From: Linepithema humile
Taxonomy: Eukaryota; Arthropoda; Insecta; Hymenoptera; Formicidae
Length of the DNA stretch: 64,000 nt
Reading direction: 5' to 3'
Assembly: GCF_040581485.1 (NCBI RefSeq)
Contig: NC_090128.1
Coordinates: forward strand, 41,818,931-41,882,930
Of this stretch, positions 48,838 to 60,719 are shown one piece after another. Numbering within the stretch: position 1 is the first letter of the stretch; every line of letters starts with the position of its first letter. The position numbers and the translations under genes are program-made. Below the pieces are notes generated by a model. It worked only from the letters and a program-made list of their open reading frames with translations. It had not been told where the DNA came from and did no database searches.

Positions 48838-49191
48838 TAAAAATAAAAACACAAAGGAAGCTCTTTAAGACCCTGAGCTGGAATAATTATCTACGTTGTT
48901 ATTGTAGGTTTGTTATTGTAACTAAGATTACACTGAAGATGGCCTAAATTGTTGCGCCGAAACGTTTGTACAAGAATAAAATAAGTTTATTGAGCGATCT
49001 TATTCCAGTTCAGAGCGGGGATTCTATAACTTCTAGCGACGCTATCGATATCGTTATGTTATCGTTGCGCAGATATTATAGATGACAAAAAAGCTGCGCA
49101 ACGACAACATAACAATATCGATATCGTCGCTAGAAGTTACAAAATCCCCGCTCTGGATTATAAAAGAGCTTCCTTTGTGTTTTTATTTTTA
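48838..49191. repeat. Composite palindromic insert in a P transposase intron
   Basis: Outer arms carry ACACAAAGGAAGCTCTTT (about 48850) and its complement (about 49170). Inside lie a Penelope-like tail fragment with CTGAAGA and GAAACG (48933-48965) and a MITE at 49009-49155. Confidence 0.6.
49009..49155. mobile_element. Harbinger-type MITE
   Basis: 62-bp inverted ends, CAGAGCGGGGATTCTATAAC on the left and the complement on the right, with GCGACGCTATCGATATCG further in. The GGGATTCTATAAC core resembles the right end of the Harbinger at 5342-5354, so the two may be related. Confidence 0.75.
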
Positions 49192-49952
49192 AAATTAAAT
49201 AAAGTATATACTTGTACAATATACTCATATATATACTCGTATACTATAATATATACTCGCGATAACTTTGGAAAAAACTTGAATAAAAATATTTTTCCTT
49301 AACATAAATACAATAATGATTTCTGAAAATAAAACCAACATAAATACTTACAGTACGAGGTGTGAACAAACTTCTTTTTTCTGATCCTTTTTTATCTCCC
49401 CTTGAATTGCAACCTTTGACACAACAGGCCATTACTTCAGAATTTATTATATCTATAATAAAAATTAAAAATATTTAAAAATAAAATGCAGTTAAATTAT
49501 CTTATAAATAAAAAAAATGAAAATATTAATATATTGCTAAAAATTATTTATATTAATATTTGGACATACTTAGAAAATATATCTATGCTGATTTATTAAT
49601 AGATAGATAAATAGATAGATAGATTAAAAGATATTGCTTATAGCGAAATGTTAATTGATTTAACATGCAACAATTTTAGGTTATAAAAATTAAAAGTTAA
49701 TACTACAATAAATTCTAATTTTCTGCAAAACAATTAAAAATAAAATATTAAATGTTAAACTACATTTACTTTAAAATTTATAATCTTGAAATATATACCT
49801 TATATAAATGTTTAATTAAAATTATTTGCACACACATACCACGTTGCATACGAATATTTCACAAGCACAAAGTAAGCTTTTTACTTGCTCTTGCTCTTAG
49901 TGCAGTCAGTTCAGTTCATGTTCCTCATGGTACAGCTAAAAAAGAACAGATT

Positions 49953-50077
49953 TAAGATGGCGACGAAATGTTGCAAGTTATTCCATTCGGCAAACCTCCT
50001 CCTTCGTGGAACATTTTTCGTGACCAACTTTTTTCTCTATACGCTATCTAGTTACGTCTCCTTACTTTTACTTCGTG
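49953..50077 (-). repeat. P-type transposon right terminal inverted repeat
   Basis: Complement of 42301-42419, ending CCTTACTTTTACTTCGTG directly before the ATTCCAAC duplication. The transposase promoter should lie between here and 49432. Confidence 0.9.
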
Positions 50078-50085
50078 ATTCCAAC

Positions 50086-50586
50086 ATAATTCTTTATCTC
50101 GTACAACGACATTCGCTATGCACTTAAGAACATAACAATATTATTATTATTAAATAAATTAATTATTGATTGAGTAATTATAAAATAACAATCTATTCTC
50201 TGGAATAAAAACAAAATAACAATTTTATCTGTTTATTATAATAGAATAAATTTGTGTAATTAACGTAAGACTATAACACCAAATTTATTAATGACAAATG
50301 TCCTACAATAAATTAAACACATATACATATACTATATAGTTACGTACTTATTGTCACAAAGTCCCATAACTCGCTGTCCATTGCCATCGTAACCTACATA
50401 TTCCAATCCAAGACTCATGTCCTGAAGTCGATTCGACTTAATGAAATCAGATGTTAATTTGCCAGTTGCTAGCATTACATCTCTGAAATTGATAGACGAA
50501 TAAATCACACGTACTATATCTTTGCCATCAGAATCGATTGATATATCGTTTTCCATCCAACAAAAAGAACTTAAATCGCCTCGAAC
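50086..50586 (-). other. FAS-B: enoylreductase segment, 5' part
   Basis: Exon 50586-50348 carries SSINFRDVMLATGKL and LGLEYVGYDGNGQR. The next exon should begin GTGCATAGC as in copy A, but copy B reads TTAAGTGCATAGC (about 50116-50128): the acceptor AG became AA and the next AG is 1 nt later, which would shift the frame. The exon is then cut by the P-type transposon at 50085. Confidence 0.8.
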
Positions 50587-50749
50587 CTGTAGAAAAATAT
50601 TTGTTAAACAAATAAATATATTTGTTAGATAAAGCGCAAGATTTTTTAGACAAATTTTCTAAAATATTTAAAACAAAATAATTCGCAATATTATTGTGTC
50701 AATAGCACATTAATAGATTATTTAAAATTCGGCAAATGGTTTTATATAC

Positions 50750-52647
50750 CGTTTGGCATACATAGGCGGCATTTACGGATTCGACTTCTGGATGCGGTAA
50801 TCGCAAATGTCGGTAAGATCCCCAAGTTTTATTAGGTCGCAAAACGTTAACAATCATATCTTTTTGTAATTGTTGCATATAGAACGGATCTTGTAGAGAA
50901 AATTTAGAAGCATGTTTGTCTTGAATAAGCACACCTCTAACCAACTCTCCACCAGGCTCTTTCCTCAAGCAGTTAACAAAACCCAATAATCCGCATTCAA
51001 AGTCCCCCTCTCCAACAATTACAATTCTGCTATTGCCATCGTGTTTCTTCTCGTTTCTTTCGTCTACACGTTGCTTCAAATCTTCGAGCCAATTGAAATT
51101 ATTATTATTGATATAAACAACAATTGTTTTTGTTATTATAACCTTTTTCTTCAATAGTATAATTATTTCTTTATCCGTACGTTTTTCCAGAATAACATTT
51201 AATGCATAGTCACTTAAATATTTTTCATATTTATTTAGATTGCATTTCTCGCGTGTTAAGAGATAACCGCCATCCCTCAAAAAACGCAAAAGTTTTTCTA
51301 ATGAATTCTGATGTTTTGTCAAAAGATTAAATCCTGTAGCTATCAAAGCTTTGTCGCCTACAAATGGTTTGTTTAAATCTGCGATCGAAACATTTGAAGA
51401 CAGTTGTACTGGATTAAAACGATTCGACGATGTTAGTATAGCAACATTTGCTTGTATTAAAGGAATATCAGCAAGAGCTTCAATCAGTAACGTTGATGAT
51501 AGATCTTCTAACATTACATCATCTGCATCTTCCACTAGCTCTATGGCTGTTGCTTTAATGATCTGATGATCCTCTAGCGCCAGCTGCGTCGATATTCGAA
51601 TTGCTTTATTTAACGAAATATCGGCGCAATCCTGGTGAGTTATAAATTTATGTTCCTCGATGACGGGATCTCCGATTGGTTTTCGGCGAGAAATCGAGGT
51701 AGCTTTCAGGCCACGTATCTCTATTCCACCTGATTTAATTACGCCTATTTCTTTATATACACGTATTGGTAATTCTGCAATTTAATAAATTAAAGAATAT
51801 TACAATTTAGATAATAATGTTTTTGTTATTTATTTAATTGTAAGTAAGAAATTTACGTTTATTTAGTTCGGATGTCATTTTCAGCAATTTTGATGCTTGA
51901 AGTGCAGGATTAATTACCAATTTTTCAATATTTGTTGGAATATATAAGTCTCTGGTATCTTTTCCAATTATATACATCTGCAGCATGTTGTCCATGAATG
52001 TTACCCAATTACCTGTCCAAGCAATGTGCCCTTTGCTGCCTGAGAGTGATACGCTTTTTAAGCCACAAAATGCATCTCTGTATTGATAACCGCGTAGCCT
52101 TAATTCCTTGTAAATGTCTTGAAAAGTCATATGTTCTTCCTCGTCAGTATCCACCGATAACAGATTATTCGGCACCATTTCTTGTTCAGCATTTGATACA
52201 GCGTGTACTACACCTGTTACAACAACGCTGTCTCTTATAGTGACTTCAAATTTGCCGCTTTCTACAATAATTTTGCATCGACTGTTACATGTTGTTATAA
52301 TATTATTTAAAGTTTTTGTGAAGAATAAAATTTTACACATACCTTTCTGTATCGTTATTGTCAAATTCACAGAACCTTCGTTCGATAAATGTGTAGCCCT
52401 AATAAATTTTATATCTTGAAATACTATGGTTATTGAATTATACATTTTGCTCATCATCATTCCAATGGTTTCCCAAACAAGCACTAGATAGCCTGTCGCA
52501 GGTAACAAATTTTTTCCGTCAATGACGTGACCGGTCATAAAGCCATATTCTTCGCCATTCGTCAAAATTTCTATTTGTCTTGCTCTGGATTTGATTATTT
52601 TCTGTGTTTCTTTTGTACGTACATACCAATCTTCAGAATGATTCCAT
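50750..52647 (-). other. FAS-B: dehydratase and central structural region
   Basis: GHVIDGKNLLPATGYL is the DH active-site motif. The frame stays open from 52673 to 51834 without the 4-nt insertion of copy A, even across the place where copy A seems to have a small intron. The second exon (51774-50750) is the non-catalytic central region ending NKTWGSYRHLRLPHPEVE. This is the best-preserved part of copy B. Confidence 0.82.
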
Positions 52648-53306
52648 CTGATGGTATTAAAACGTTTGTTCATACAGTTATGTGTTTATTTACATATGCA
52701 ATATATTAATTTAAAAATATATAAAAAGAATTTTTTAATTAGGCTCAGTTTTTCAATTAAAACTTCAAAATGGTGATACACGCTTATTTATTGAGCCTTA
52801 GCTTGTTCTAGGTGCTATTTATTAATATATTTTACATGTGTTTGTCGTATATTTTACATCTAATTGTCGAACGTTTCGGCACCTTTTTTTGGGCCTTCTT
52901 CAGCGAATCTAATTTTTGTTGCGTCTCTTAGTCAAAATTTAAACAGGTTGTTTTTTTGGTGTAGGTCTCTTTTGTCCATTTTTACGAACTTTTTGTCCAC
53001 CTCTTGCTTTTTCCTCGTGTGTCAGACATGGCAACTTAATTCTTCTGACTGTCTGGATTGATTTTTATTGTGACTTGTTACTTAGAGTAAGAAACGAACA
53101 ACACCAAAAGTAACAAGACCTACACCAAAAAAACAACCAGTTTAAATTTTGACTAAGAGACGCAACAAAAATTAGATTCGCTGAAGAAGGCCCAAAAAAG
53201 GTGCCGAAACGTTCGACAATTAGATGTAAGATATACGACAAACACATGTAAAATATATTAATAAATAGCACCTAGAACAAGCTAAGGCTCAATAAATAAG
53301 CGTGTA

Positions 53307-53537
53307 TCACCATTTTGAAGTTAAAAATATATTGTACCTAATTGATGGAGAGATCATAGGAGTGCCTCGGCTAACTGGAAAATTTACCGGTGGATGCAAA
53401 TTAGCGATACACGGTTGTAGGCCACAGTTGTAGAGTTCTCCAATTCCTTGCAATATTAAATCGATAGCATTTGGTTCACTACGCTTAGTCAGTACAATGT
53501 TTGTTATTTTTGAATAAACCGATTCTATCAAAATGTT
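53307..53537 (-). pseudogene. Captured FAS-B MAT-exon fragment, left arm
   Basis: Encodes SKITNIVLTKRSEPNAIDL to TPMISPSIR including the donor GTACAA; almost identical to the 3' part of the true exon at 54409-54605 (one visible change, LHPPV against LYPPV). Confidence 0.85.
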
Positions 53538-53614
53538 AGTTTTTCAATTAAAACTTTAAAATGGTGTTTTTAAAGTTTTAATTGAAAACATTTTAAAGTT
53601 TTAATTGAAAAACT

Positions 53615-53845
53615 AACATTTTGATAGAATCGGTTTATTCAAAAATAACAAACATTGTACTGACTAAGCGTAGTGAACCAAATGCTATCGATTTAATATT
53701 GCAAGGAATTGGAGAACTCTACAACTGTGGCCTACAACCGTGTATCGCTAATTTGCATCCACCGGTAAATTTTCCAGTTAGCCGAGGCACTCCTATGATC
53801 TCTCCATCAATTAGGTACAATATATTTTTAACTTCAAAATGGTGA
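53615..53845 (+). pseudogene. Captured FAS-B MAT-exon fragment, right arm
   Basis: The exact inverted counterpart of the left-arm fragment, including the LHPPV variant, so the two arms share a common origin after the first copying step. Confidence 0.85.
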
Positions 53846-54408
53846 TACACGCTTATTTATTGAGCCTTAGCTTGTTCTAGGTGCTATTTATTAATATATT
53901 TTACATGTGTTTGTCGTATATCTTACATCTAATTGTCGAACGTTTCGGCACCTTTTTTTGGGCCTTCTTCAGCGAATCTAATTTTTGTTGCGTCTCTTAG
54001 TCAAAATTTAAACTGGTTGTTTTTTTGGTGTAGGTCTTGTTACTTTTGGTGTTGTTCGTTTCTTACTCTAAGTAACAAGTCACAATAAAAATCAATCCAG
54101 ACAGTCAGAAGAATTAAGTTGCCATGTCTGACACACGAGGAAAAAGCAAGAGGTGGACAAAAAGTTCGTAAAAATGGACAAAAGAGACCTACACCAAAAA
54201 AACAACCTGTTTAAATTTTGACTAAGAGACGCAACAAAAATTAGATTCGCTGAAGAAGGCCCAAAAAAAGGTGCCGAAACGTTCGACAATTAGATGTAAG
54301 ATATACGACAAACACATGTAAAATATATTAATAAATAGCACCCAGAACAAGCTAAGGCTCAATAAATAAGCGTGTATCACCATTTTGAAGTTAAAAATAT
54401 ATTGTACC

Positions 54409-56068
54409 TAATTGATGGAGAGATCATAGGAGTGCCTCGGCTAACTGGAAAATTTACCGGTGGATACAAATTAGCGATACACGGTTGTAGGCCACAGTTG
54501 TAGAGTTCTCCAATTCCTTGCAATATTAAATCGATAGCATTTGGTTCACTACGCTTAGTCAGTACAATGTTTGTTATTTTTGAATAAACCAATTCTATCA
54601 AAATGTTCTGTAAAATGCTAACTGGTGCAATTTCGATAATTACAGCGTTATCTGGAATCATATGTGTTGCTTGTTCAAAAAGAACTGTGTTTAATATACT
54701 GCTCGTATGGTAGCTTGCTGAGCATAATTTTAACGTTGAATTGGACCATTCATTGCGAGGTACGGAAGTGCTGATCCATTTGGTACTTCTTTCTTTTGGC
54801 TGTGAAATTATTTTGTTCAAACTTGTAAAAAACTGCGATTTCAGAGAAGCGAGGTAACGACTGTGATACGGTATGTTGTTGCTGGAGATTGTTGTCACGT
54901 GAATGTTGTTCTTCTGATAAAAAAATATGTATAATATATAATTATAATTATTTATAATATATGATTATAATATAATATATAATGCAGTATATAATATTTA
55001 TTAGTTAATGCGACAAATTAAAATTAAAAACTTGGTTGTTTATTCGAATATTAAGAATAATACTACATACATTAATAAAAAATAATCTGTAATTTATAGA
55101 AGGTAGAAAATCAACATACCTGCAATTGTTGCAAAAACTCTTGCATGGATTTAACGGGGCCAGTTAAAATATTGCTGTTTTGGTGGTTTCTGTATATTAT
55201 TTCAATATCTGCTGGACATATATTTTTAACAGAATTGTAATCAAAATTGACAACTGCGGTAGAGCTATGAATTAGTTTTTCTTTCACACATGCTAAACCA
55301 ATAAAGTACGCTGACAAAATAGTTTGTTCCATAGTCAGACACCCGTCTGCGTAAGCACAACCAAGTTCACCAGCAAAATGACCAATTATGTAATCCGGAA
55401 TAATCTCTATAGATGTTAAGAGATCTACTAAGCCAATCTACAATGTTAATAAACAATTTTGTCACTAAATATATTGCATTAAGAAATAAATGTTTGTTAT
55501 TAATATTTAATATTAACATATTTTATAATAAAGTCATTTTATAATAAAAAAGAAGATATTAATAAACTAAAATTTGCGTTTATCAGTACATACAATATAC
55601 TTATTTGCGGTTTCAAAATATAATACCTAAATAGCGATGATGCCAACAAAAGTATGTAAAGCGTTTTTGTTTAATTTTTCATCCATTTTCGTCAATATAT
55701 TCGTAACACTTATATTATGTGGTTTTAAAATAGCATTGCACATTTTTACAGCATTCGCAAATGCGTGAAATTTTAATAACTCTTTACCTGATAAAGTTTA
55801 AAAATTTATATTATTTTTTTAATCAGTTTGTACATATAAAATTGTTGAATGTTGGATACATACCCATTTCTGGCCATTGCAATTCTAAGGCAGAGAATAT
55901 GAAGCAAATAGGTCGTTTTATGTTTTTACAATTTTGAATTTGTTGTATGGAATATTTTTGCTGAGAATTCAGTATAATGTATCCTCTCCATGAATGACCA
56001 TCTATGGCGTCAGTGTGAATATCGTGTAGTAAACGGATATATTCTACATCTATGGGATGATTAGCAAT
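54409..56068 (-). other. FAS-B: malonyl/acetyltransferase segment, inactive motifs and a stop
   Basis: The MAT N-terminus reads FIFSALELQWPEMG where active enzymes have FSGMGSQWxGMG. The exon 55787-55627 ends in TAG directly before the donor (ATT TAG GTATTA); the family has Gln (CAG) there, so this is a C-to-T nonsense change. The next exon has GHFAGELGCAYADGCL with Phe (TTT, 55375-55377) in place of the nucleophile Ser. The last exon carries YHSRYLASLKSQFF and VIIEIAPVSILQNIL. Confidence 0.85.
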
Positions 56069-56115
56069 CTACAAAATAAATGTTTTAAAAATAAATATAG
56101 TATACATAATGTAAC

Positions 56116-56446
56116 GTTTCTTGCTGTTAAAAATGATGTTGTTGCTGTTGCTGAATTAATTACATCGTTTAGAAACAATTTCACTGATTCTTCTGTGCGT
56201 CCAGACAATACCACAAGTCTTGGTAAATCATCAGTGGGTGCTCCATTATTAATCTTTTTTTTGACATTCCATTGTAATAACATGTGACCATTGGCTCCAC
56301 CGAAACCGAAAGAACTTATGCCTACGTAACCATTTTTAAGAGGCATTGCTTCTGTGATGACACGGATGCTTCCATCCATTAAGGCGTCTATATCGTCCCG
56401 CGGTGATGTAAAATTAATGTTAGGCGGTACAAAATCGGTTTCAAAT
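56116..56446 (-). other. FAS-B: KS C-terminal exon, 3' part after Copia-1
   Basis: Reads FETDFVPPNINFTSPRDD and then VGISSFGFGGANGHMLLQ, the conserved end of the KS domain. The first 16 nt of this exon (61198-61183) are on the far side of the Copia element. Confidence 0.85.
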
Positions 56447-56730
56447 TGTTACACGAAAGATTCGGGAATGAAAATGAACTGTAATGACACTAACAAATGA
56501 AAAGTATATATTATACGAGAGTACAAAAAAAGGAACATAGGCGCGAACAAGCTAACACGTGTATACGTAAGAGCGCCGGTGAACATAACATGAGAACTGA
56601 GAAGAATAATAATAATACGGCGTGAACGTCGTTAATAGAGGCGCCTGCATCGTAGCGGGGTCCGATGCGATATCGGCGGAAGCCAAAAGAAAATATAATT
56701 GGCGCGAAAGTCAAAAAGAATGTTTCAACA
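56447..56730 (-). repeat. Copia-1 3' LTR
   Basis: 284 bp; by eye identical to the other LTR, including a run of AATAATAATA and GGGGTCCGATGCGATATCGG. Confidence 0.95.
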
Positions 56731-56761
56731 CCCCCACTACTTGAGCGTTTTCGCAAAATTA

Positions 56762-59700
56762 TTACATCTTAGAAATAGTGAGGATTTTAGATCTATGAGT
56801 GATAAATTTTTCATAACATAGAGGCTTTGTGAGCGCATCGGCGATTTGTTCGGCGGATTTTACATACTTGGTATCAATTTCGCCATTGCGTTGTTTTTCG
56901 CATAAGAACTGATGTCGTACATCAATATGTTTTGACCTTCGATGGAACTCGGGGTTCCTAGATAATTTTATTGCGCTTTGATTGTCTATGTATAGTACGG
57001 CAGGTTCGATACGTTTATGTCCGAGGTCGGCTAATAATTTCCGAAGCCAAATAGCTTCTTTTGTCGCCTCACTTGCAGCGATAAATTCGGCTTCCGTCGT
57101 GCTTAGACTAACAGAAGCTTGTCGCTTAGATGACCATGTGACGCATCCTTCATTTAACGTGAATACGTATCCTGAGGTGGAACGACGTGTGTCCCGATCG
57201 CCCGCATAATCCGCATCCGAAAAACCTATCAGTTTGCCATTGCCTTCGTGTCGAAATAAGATTCCGAGATCTTTAGTACCTTTGATATAGCGGAATACGC
57301 GTTTCACAGCATTCCAGTGCGCATTGTTGTAGTTATTCAAATATCGGCTCGCAACACTAACTGCAAATGCAATGTCGGGTCTCGAGATCATTGATAGAAA
57401 TAGGAGTGAACCGACTGCTTCGCGATATGGGACATTGCATTCTTCGTGGTTAGACGGGCTTTCTAAGTACGTGTGAGGGTCTGCCGGGATATTGATAGGA
57501 TTCGCTTCTGACATATTAAATTTTCGCAATATCTTATCAATGTAATTTGTTTGACATAGAAAAATTCCGTCATGGACGTGTCGTATTTCCATTCCGACAA
57601 AGTATTCGGGTTTGTTTGTGGTTATTTTGAAGTTTTTGTTGAGTAGTGAAGTTAGTTTTAGTAGCGTTTCGTTGTGTCGTGCGAATATGAGACCGTCATC
57701 TACATAGAGGGCCAAGTACACTTTATCTCCTTCGTAATTTGCTGTATATACACATTTATCTGAAGCACATTGAGAGAATCCGTTGCTTTTTATAAAAGTA
57801 TCAAATTTTTCGTTCCAACAACGACCTGATTGTTTTAAACCGTAAATAGCCTTTTTTAATTTTAATACTAGATTCTCTCCTCTGACATTCAGTCCATCTG
57901 GGATTTTCATATATGTAGTCTCTTTTAAGTTACTGTTCAGATAAGCTGTGCTTACATCAAATTGAATCAATTTTAATTTTTCTTTTGCTGCTATCGCTAA
58001 CAAGAGTCTTACTGATTCACACATATCTTACAACTGGAGAAAAGATTTCACTATAATCTACGTCGGCTTGTTGCAAAAAACCTTGGGCACACAAGCGCGC
58101 TTTATAATGTGACACATTTTTGTTGGATGAATCTTTCATTTTGAATACCCATTTGTAGCCTATCGGTTTTCGATCTTTAGGGAGTGAGGTAATTTCCCAT
58201 GTTTGATTATCTTCATGAGCTTTTAGTTCCTTTTCGATTGCGTTTATCCATTGACTTTTGTCTTTACTAGTGATAGCCTCCTTATAAGTGTTCGGTGTGT
58301 CGCATGATAATGCGTAGGCCGCGTAACGCTCGGGTGCGTGTAGATTTTTACGATCACGTAAGTAATATCGTTCCTGTCCATCGCGCTGCTCGTCGAAATG
58401 CTGCTCTGATCTGTCAGTGACTTGATCTGGCGGTGGACCTATCGCATCTTCAAAAATATCTGAATTATCTAACATTTCTACTTCGTGGGGACCATTGTCG
58501 TTTACAATTTCGGTGTCGTGATTGATAGATATCCAAACTCCTTTTGTTTTTGTTTCGTTAGTCGGGTACTCGTCAAAAATAACATTTTTAGAAATCGTAA
58601 TGCGTTTTGTTCGCGTGTCTAATAATCTATAATTATGCGTGTCTTTTTCATAACCAACAAAGAGTTTCTTTTCTGATTTAGGATCCCATTTTTTGCGTGA
58701 AATATTAGGAACATGAGCATACGCGTTGCAACCGAATGTTTTAATATGCGATAAATCAGGTTTCTTGTTCATGTAAACTTCGATTGGTGTCTTTTTGAGA
58801 TACGCGGGTACTGTTCTGTTTAGTATGTAAACTGCCGTGTTAACGGCTTCACCCCAAAGATTTTTAGGAAGATTTCGCGCTAAAAGCATTGAACGTGCGC
58901 TTTCTACGATTGTGCGCATTTCGCGTTCTACGCGTCCGTTCTGTTCCGGGGTAAAAGGTGCTGATGTGAGTAATTTTATGCCTCGTTCCTTTAATAAATT
59001 GCGAGTGTTTAAATTTGTGAATTCAGTGCCATTATCGGCTCTTAGGACTTTTATGTTTCTTCCAAATTGATTTTTAACTAAGTTAAGGAAATCTTTTAAG
59101 TAATCGAAAACATCGCTTTTATGTCTCAAAAAGAAAACTGTTTTATAACCTGAACATTCATCTTTGAATAATAAGAAAAATTTTGCTCCACCAATCGACG
59201 GTGTTTGCATCGGGCCGCATAAGTCGGCATGGACTATTTCGCCAGGAACGATATCGCTTTTTGCTTTATTTGATGTAAATGATAATCTTGCATGTTTGCC
59301 TAACGGACAGTCTTCGCAAAAGAAACTTTTCTTATTTGATAAATTTATTCCTGTGACCGAACCGTTCGATATCATTTTAGTAAGCGAATTGCAATTAACG
59401 TGGCCGAGGCGTTCGTGCCATATTTTTAAAGGCGCTAAAGACGCATAGTTTACTGCGGTTTTCATTCTCGGTTTTATCAGTAGAAGTATTAAATTATTTC
59501 TTCGTTTGATACCGTGTGCAACGATTTGTCCATCTTTCGAAAGTATTTCTGCGTGGTCACTACGTAAGGTAATAGAAAAGCCTTTAGAGGTGCATGTGCC
59601 AGCGGAAAAAAGATTTTTCTTTAAATATGGAACATATGAAACATCGTTGATTTCACCATCAAGCCACTCATTATTGACTAGTCGAGAAATAAGAATGCTT

Positions 59701-60719
59701 CCGCGACCTTCGACTTTTAAGTTTCTGCCGTCACCGAGATAGACATATTCGTTGTTGCACGGTAACAAATTTGTAAACCACTCTTTTTGACAACAAAGAT
59801 GCCGCGACGCGCCGCTATCGAGAAGCCAAACGTGGCCTTCGTCGAGTTCGGAAAATATTGCTATTTCTCTATCAATTATTTTGTTGTCTTGCACTATGAA
59901 CGCGGTGGAATTAGTCGAATCGTCACTTTTATTGTCTTTATTTTTGTCCGTTGTTTTCAATGTCTTTCTTTTCGCGAAACAGTACTTTGCAATATGGCCG
60001 GTTTTATGACAAAAATTGCACACAATTTTCTTCTTAAATGTCGTTGAATCGTTGCTATGTGGTTGGCTTCGAGGTTGGCGCTGCTTCTGCTGTTTGTTCG
60101 TTGAGATGCTCGTCGTCGCCAGGGCATTACTCGTTTCATCCATCGATGTCATTCGGGCTTCTTCTCGTATCAGTCTTTCTCGTAGCCGGGGGAGTGTTTG
60201 TTCCACTGCGTTCACGCTGTCCCAAGCCGAGATAAGGGCGTTGTATTTTGAAGGTAAGGTTCCGAGTATTTTGGCCATTATCATAATGTCCGATACGTTT
60301 TCATCAATGTCTTTTAACTGATTTGCCATATTTTCGATTTTGGCAATGTGCTGAGCAATAGAATCGCCAGGCGCCATGCGGTATTCATGGAATTTTGTCG
60401 TAAGCGTTAATTTGTTTGATGCACTTTTCTGCTCATGGATAGAGCTAAGCTTCGTCCACATCTCTGCTGCTGTCGTGCACGTGATAAGGTACTCGAGTTG
60501 CGAATATTCCATTGAGGACGATATAATGAACATTGCTCGGGCATCCCTTTTTGTCCAAGCATTTCGAAGGTCGTCCGGGTTTTCTGGTTTAACTTCGATA
60601 CCCTCGACAATCTTTAAGAGATCATGTGCGACAAAGATGGCCTTCATTTGGAATTTCCATAACTGGAAGTTTTGTCCATCGAACTTTGTTATATTTCTCA
60701 AGTCTGAATTCTCACTCAT
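56762..60719 (-). pseudogene. Copia-1 gag-pol with one frame break
   Basis: The likely start is ATG 60719 (MSENSDLRNITKFDGQNFQL). Domains in order: gag, zinc knuckle CNFCHKTGHIAKYC, protease VWLLDSGASRHLC, integrase (WHERLGHVNC, CEDCPLGK, LRADNGTEF) and RT start (YKARLCAQGF). At 58017-58024 the frame stops (TGA), and coding continues in another frame with RT (QFDVSTAYLNSNLKE, LYVDDGLIFA) and RNase H (GFSDADYAGDRDTRRS, ADALTKPLC) to the stop at 56762. A small insertion at the junction explains the break; otherwise the element is complete. Confidence 0.92.

Larger units (their letters stand above)
44281..49432 (-). pseudogene. P-element-type transposase with THAP domain, degenerate
   Basis: Exon 1 (49432-49352) opens MACCVKGCNSRGDKKGSEK, the C2CH half of a THAP zinc finger; the next (48776-48545) gives SRICELHFKPEDI, its second half. 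Later exons: 48519-48200, about 48115-47990, 47735-47535, 47413-47070 (NKTLNRYIKIVKGCYGF), 46927-46450 (NLKVEGFVNLDKYTPEEQ, VVSDGASWNRSMW), about 46230-46080, 45838-45666 (NALITAMNSRTPKNSLRPD), 45535-45300 and 45196-44281 (YILTYIAGYVARKGNRF). This is the P transposase layout: THAP, then an RNase H-like core with an insertion domain. Breaks: a frame change near 48545, an in-frame TAA near 45520, and a CT microsatellite (about 45380-45410) read as Arg-Glu repeats. The basic Lys-rich C-terminus ends at 44281. The domain order is clear, the exon edges approximate. Confidence 0.82.
42301..50077. mobile_element. P-superfamily (THAP) DNA transposon in FAS-B ER exon
   Basis: A 7777-bp insert with the perfect 8-bp TSD ATTCCAAC (42293-42300 and 50078-50085), the TSD length of P elements. 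Ends start CACGAAGTAAAAGTAAGG and are inverted for about 120 bp (42301-42419 and 49953-50077). It carries a THAP-domain transposase on the minus strand (49432-44281), a separate two-exon gene on the plus strand (42426-43945), a hAT-like MITE and a Harbinger-type MITE. It splits the FAS-B ER exon between the codons for CWN and IPD. Confidence 0.92.
52745..54400. repeat. 1.65-kb palindrome in FAS-B intron
   Basis: Two inverted copies of a roughly 560-bp element (52762-53324 and 53832-54395), each with its own inverted ends of about 190 bp (AACTTCAAAATGGTGATACA and complement), flank two inverted fragments of the neighbouring MAT exon. The centre is near 53577. The element ends carry GAAGAAGGCCCAAAAAAGG and GCCGAAACGTTCGACA, as in Penelope-like tails. 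Confidence 0.8.
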
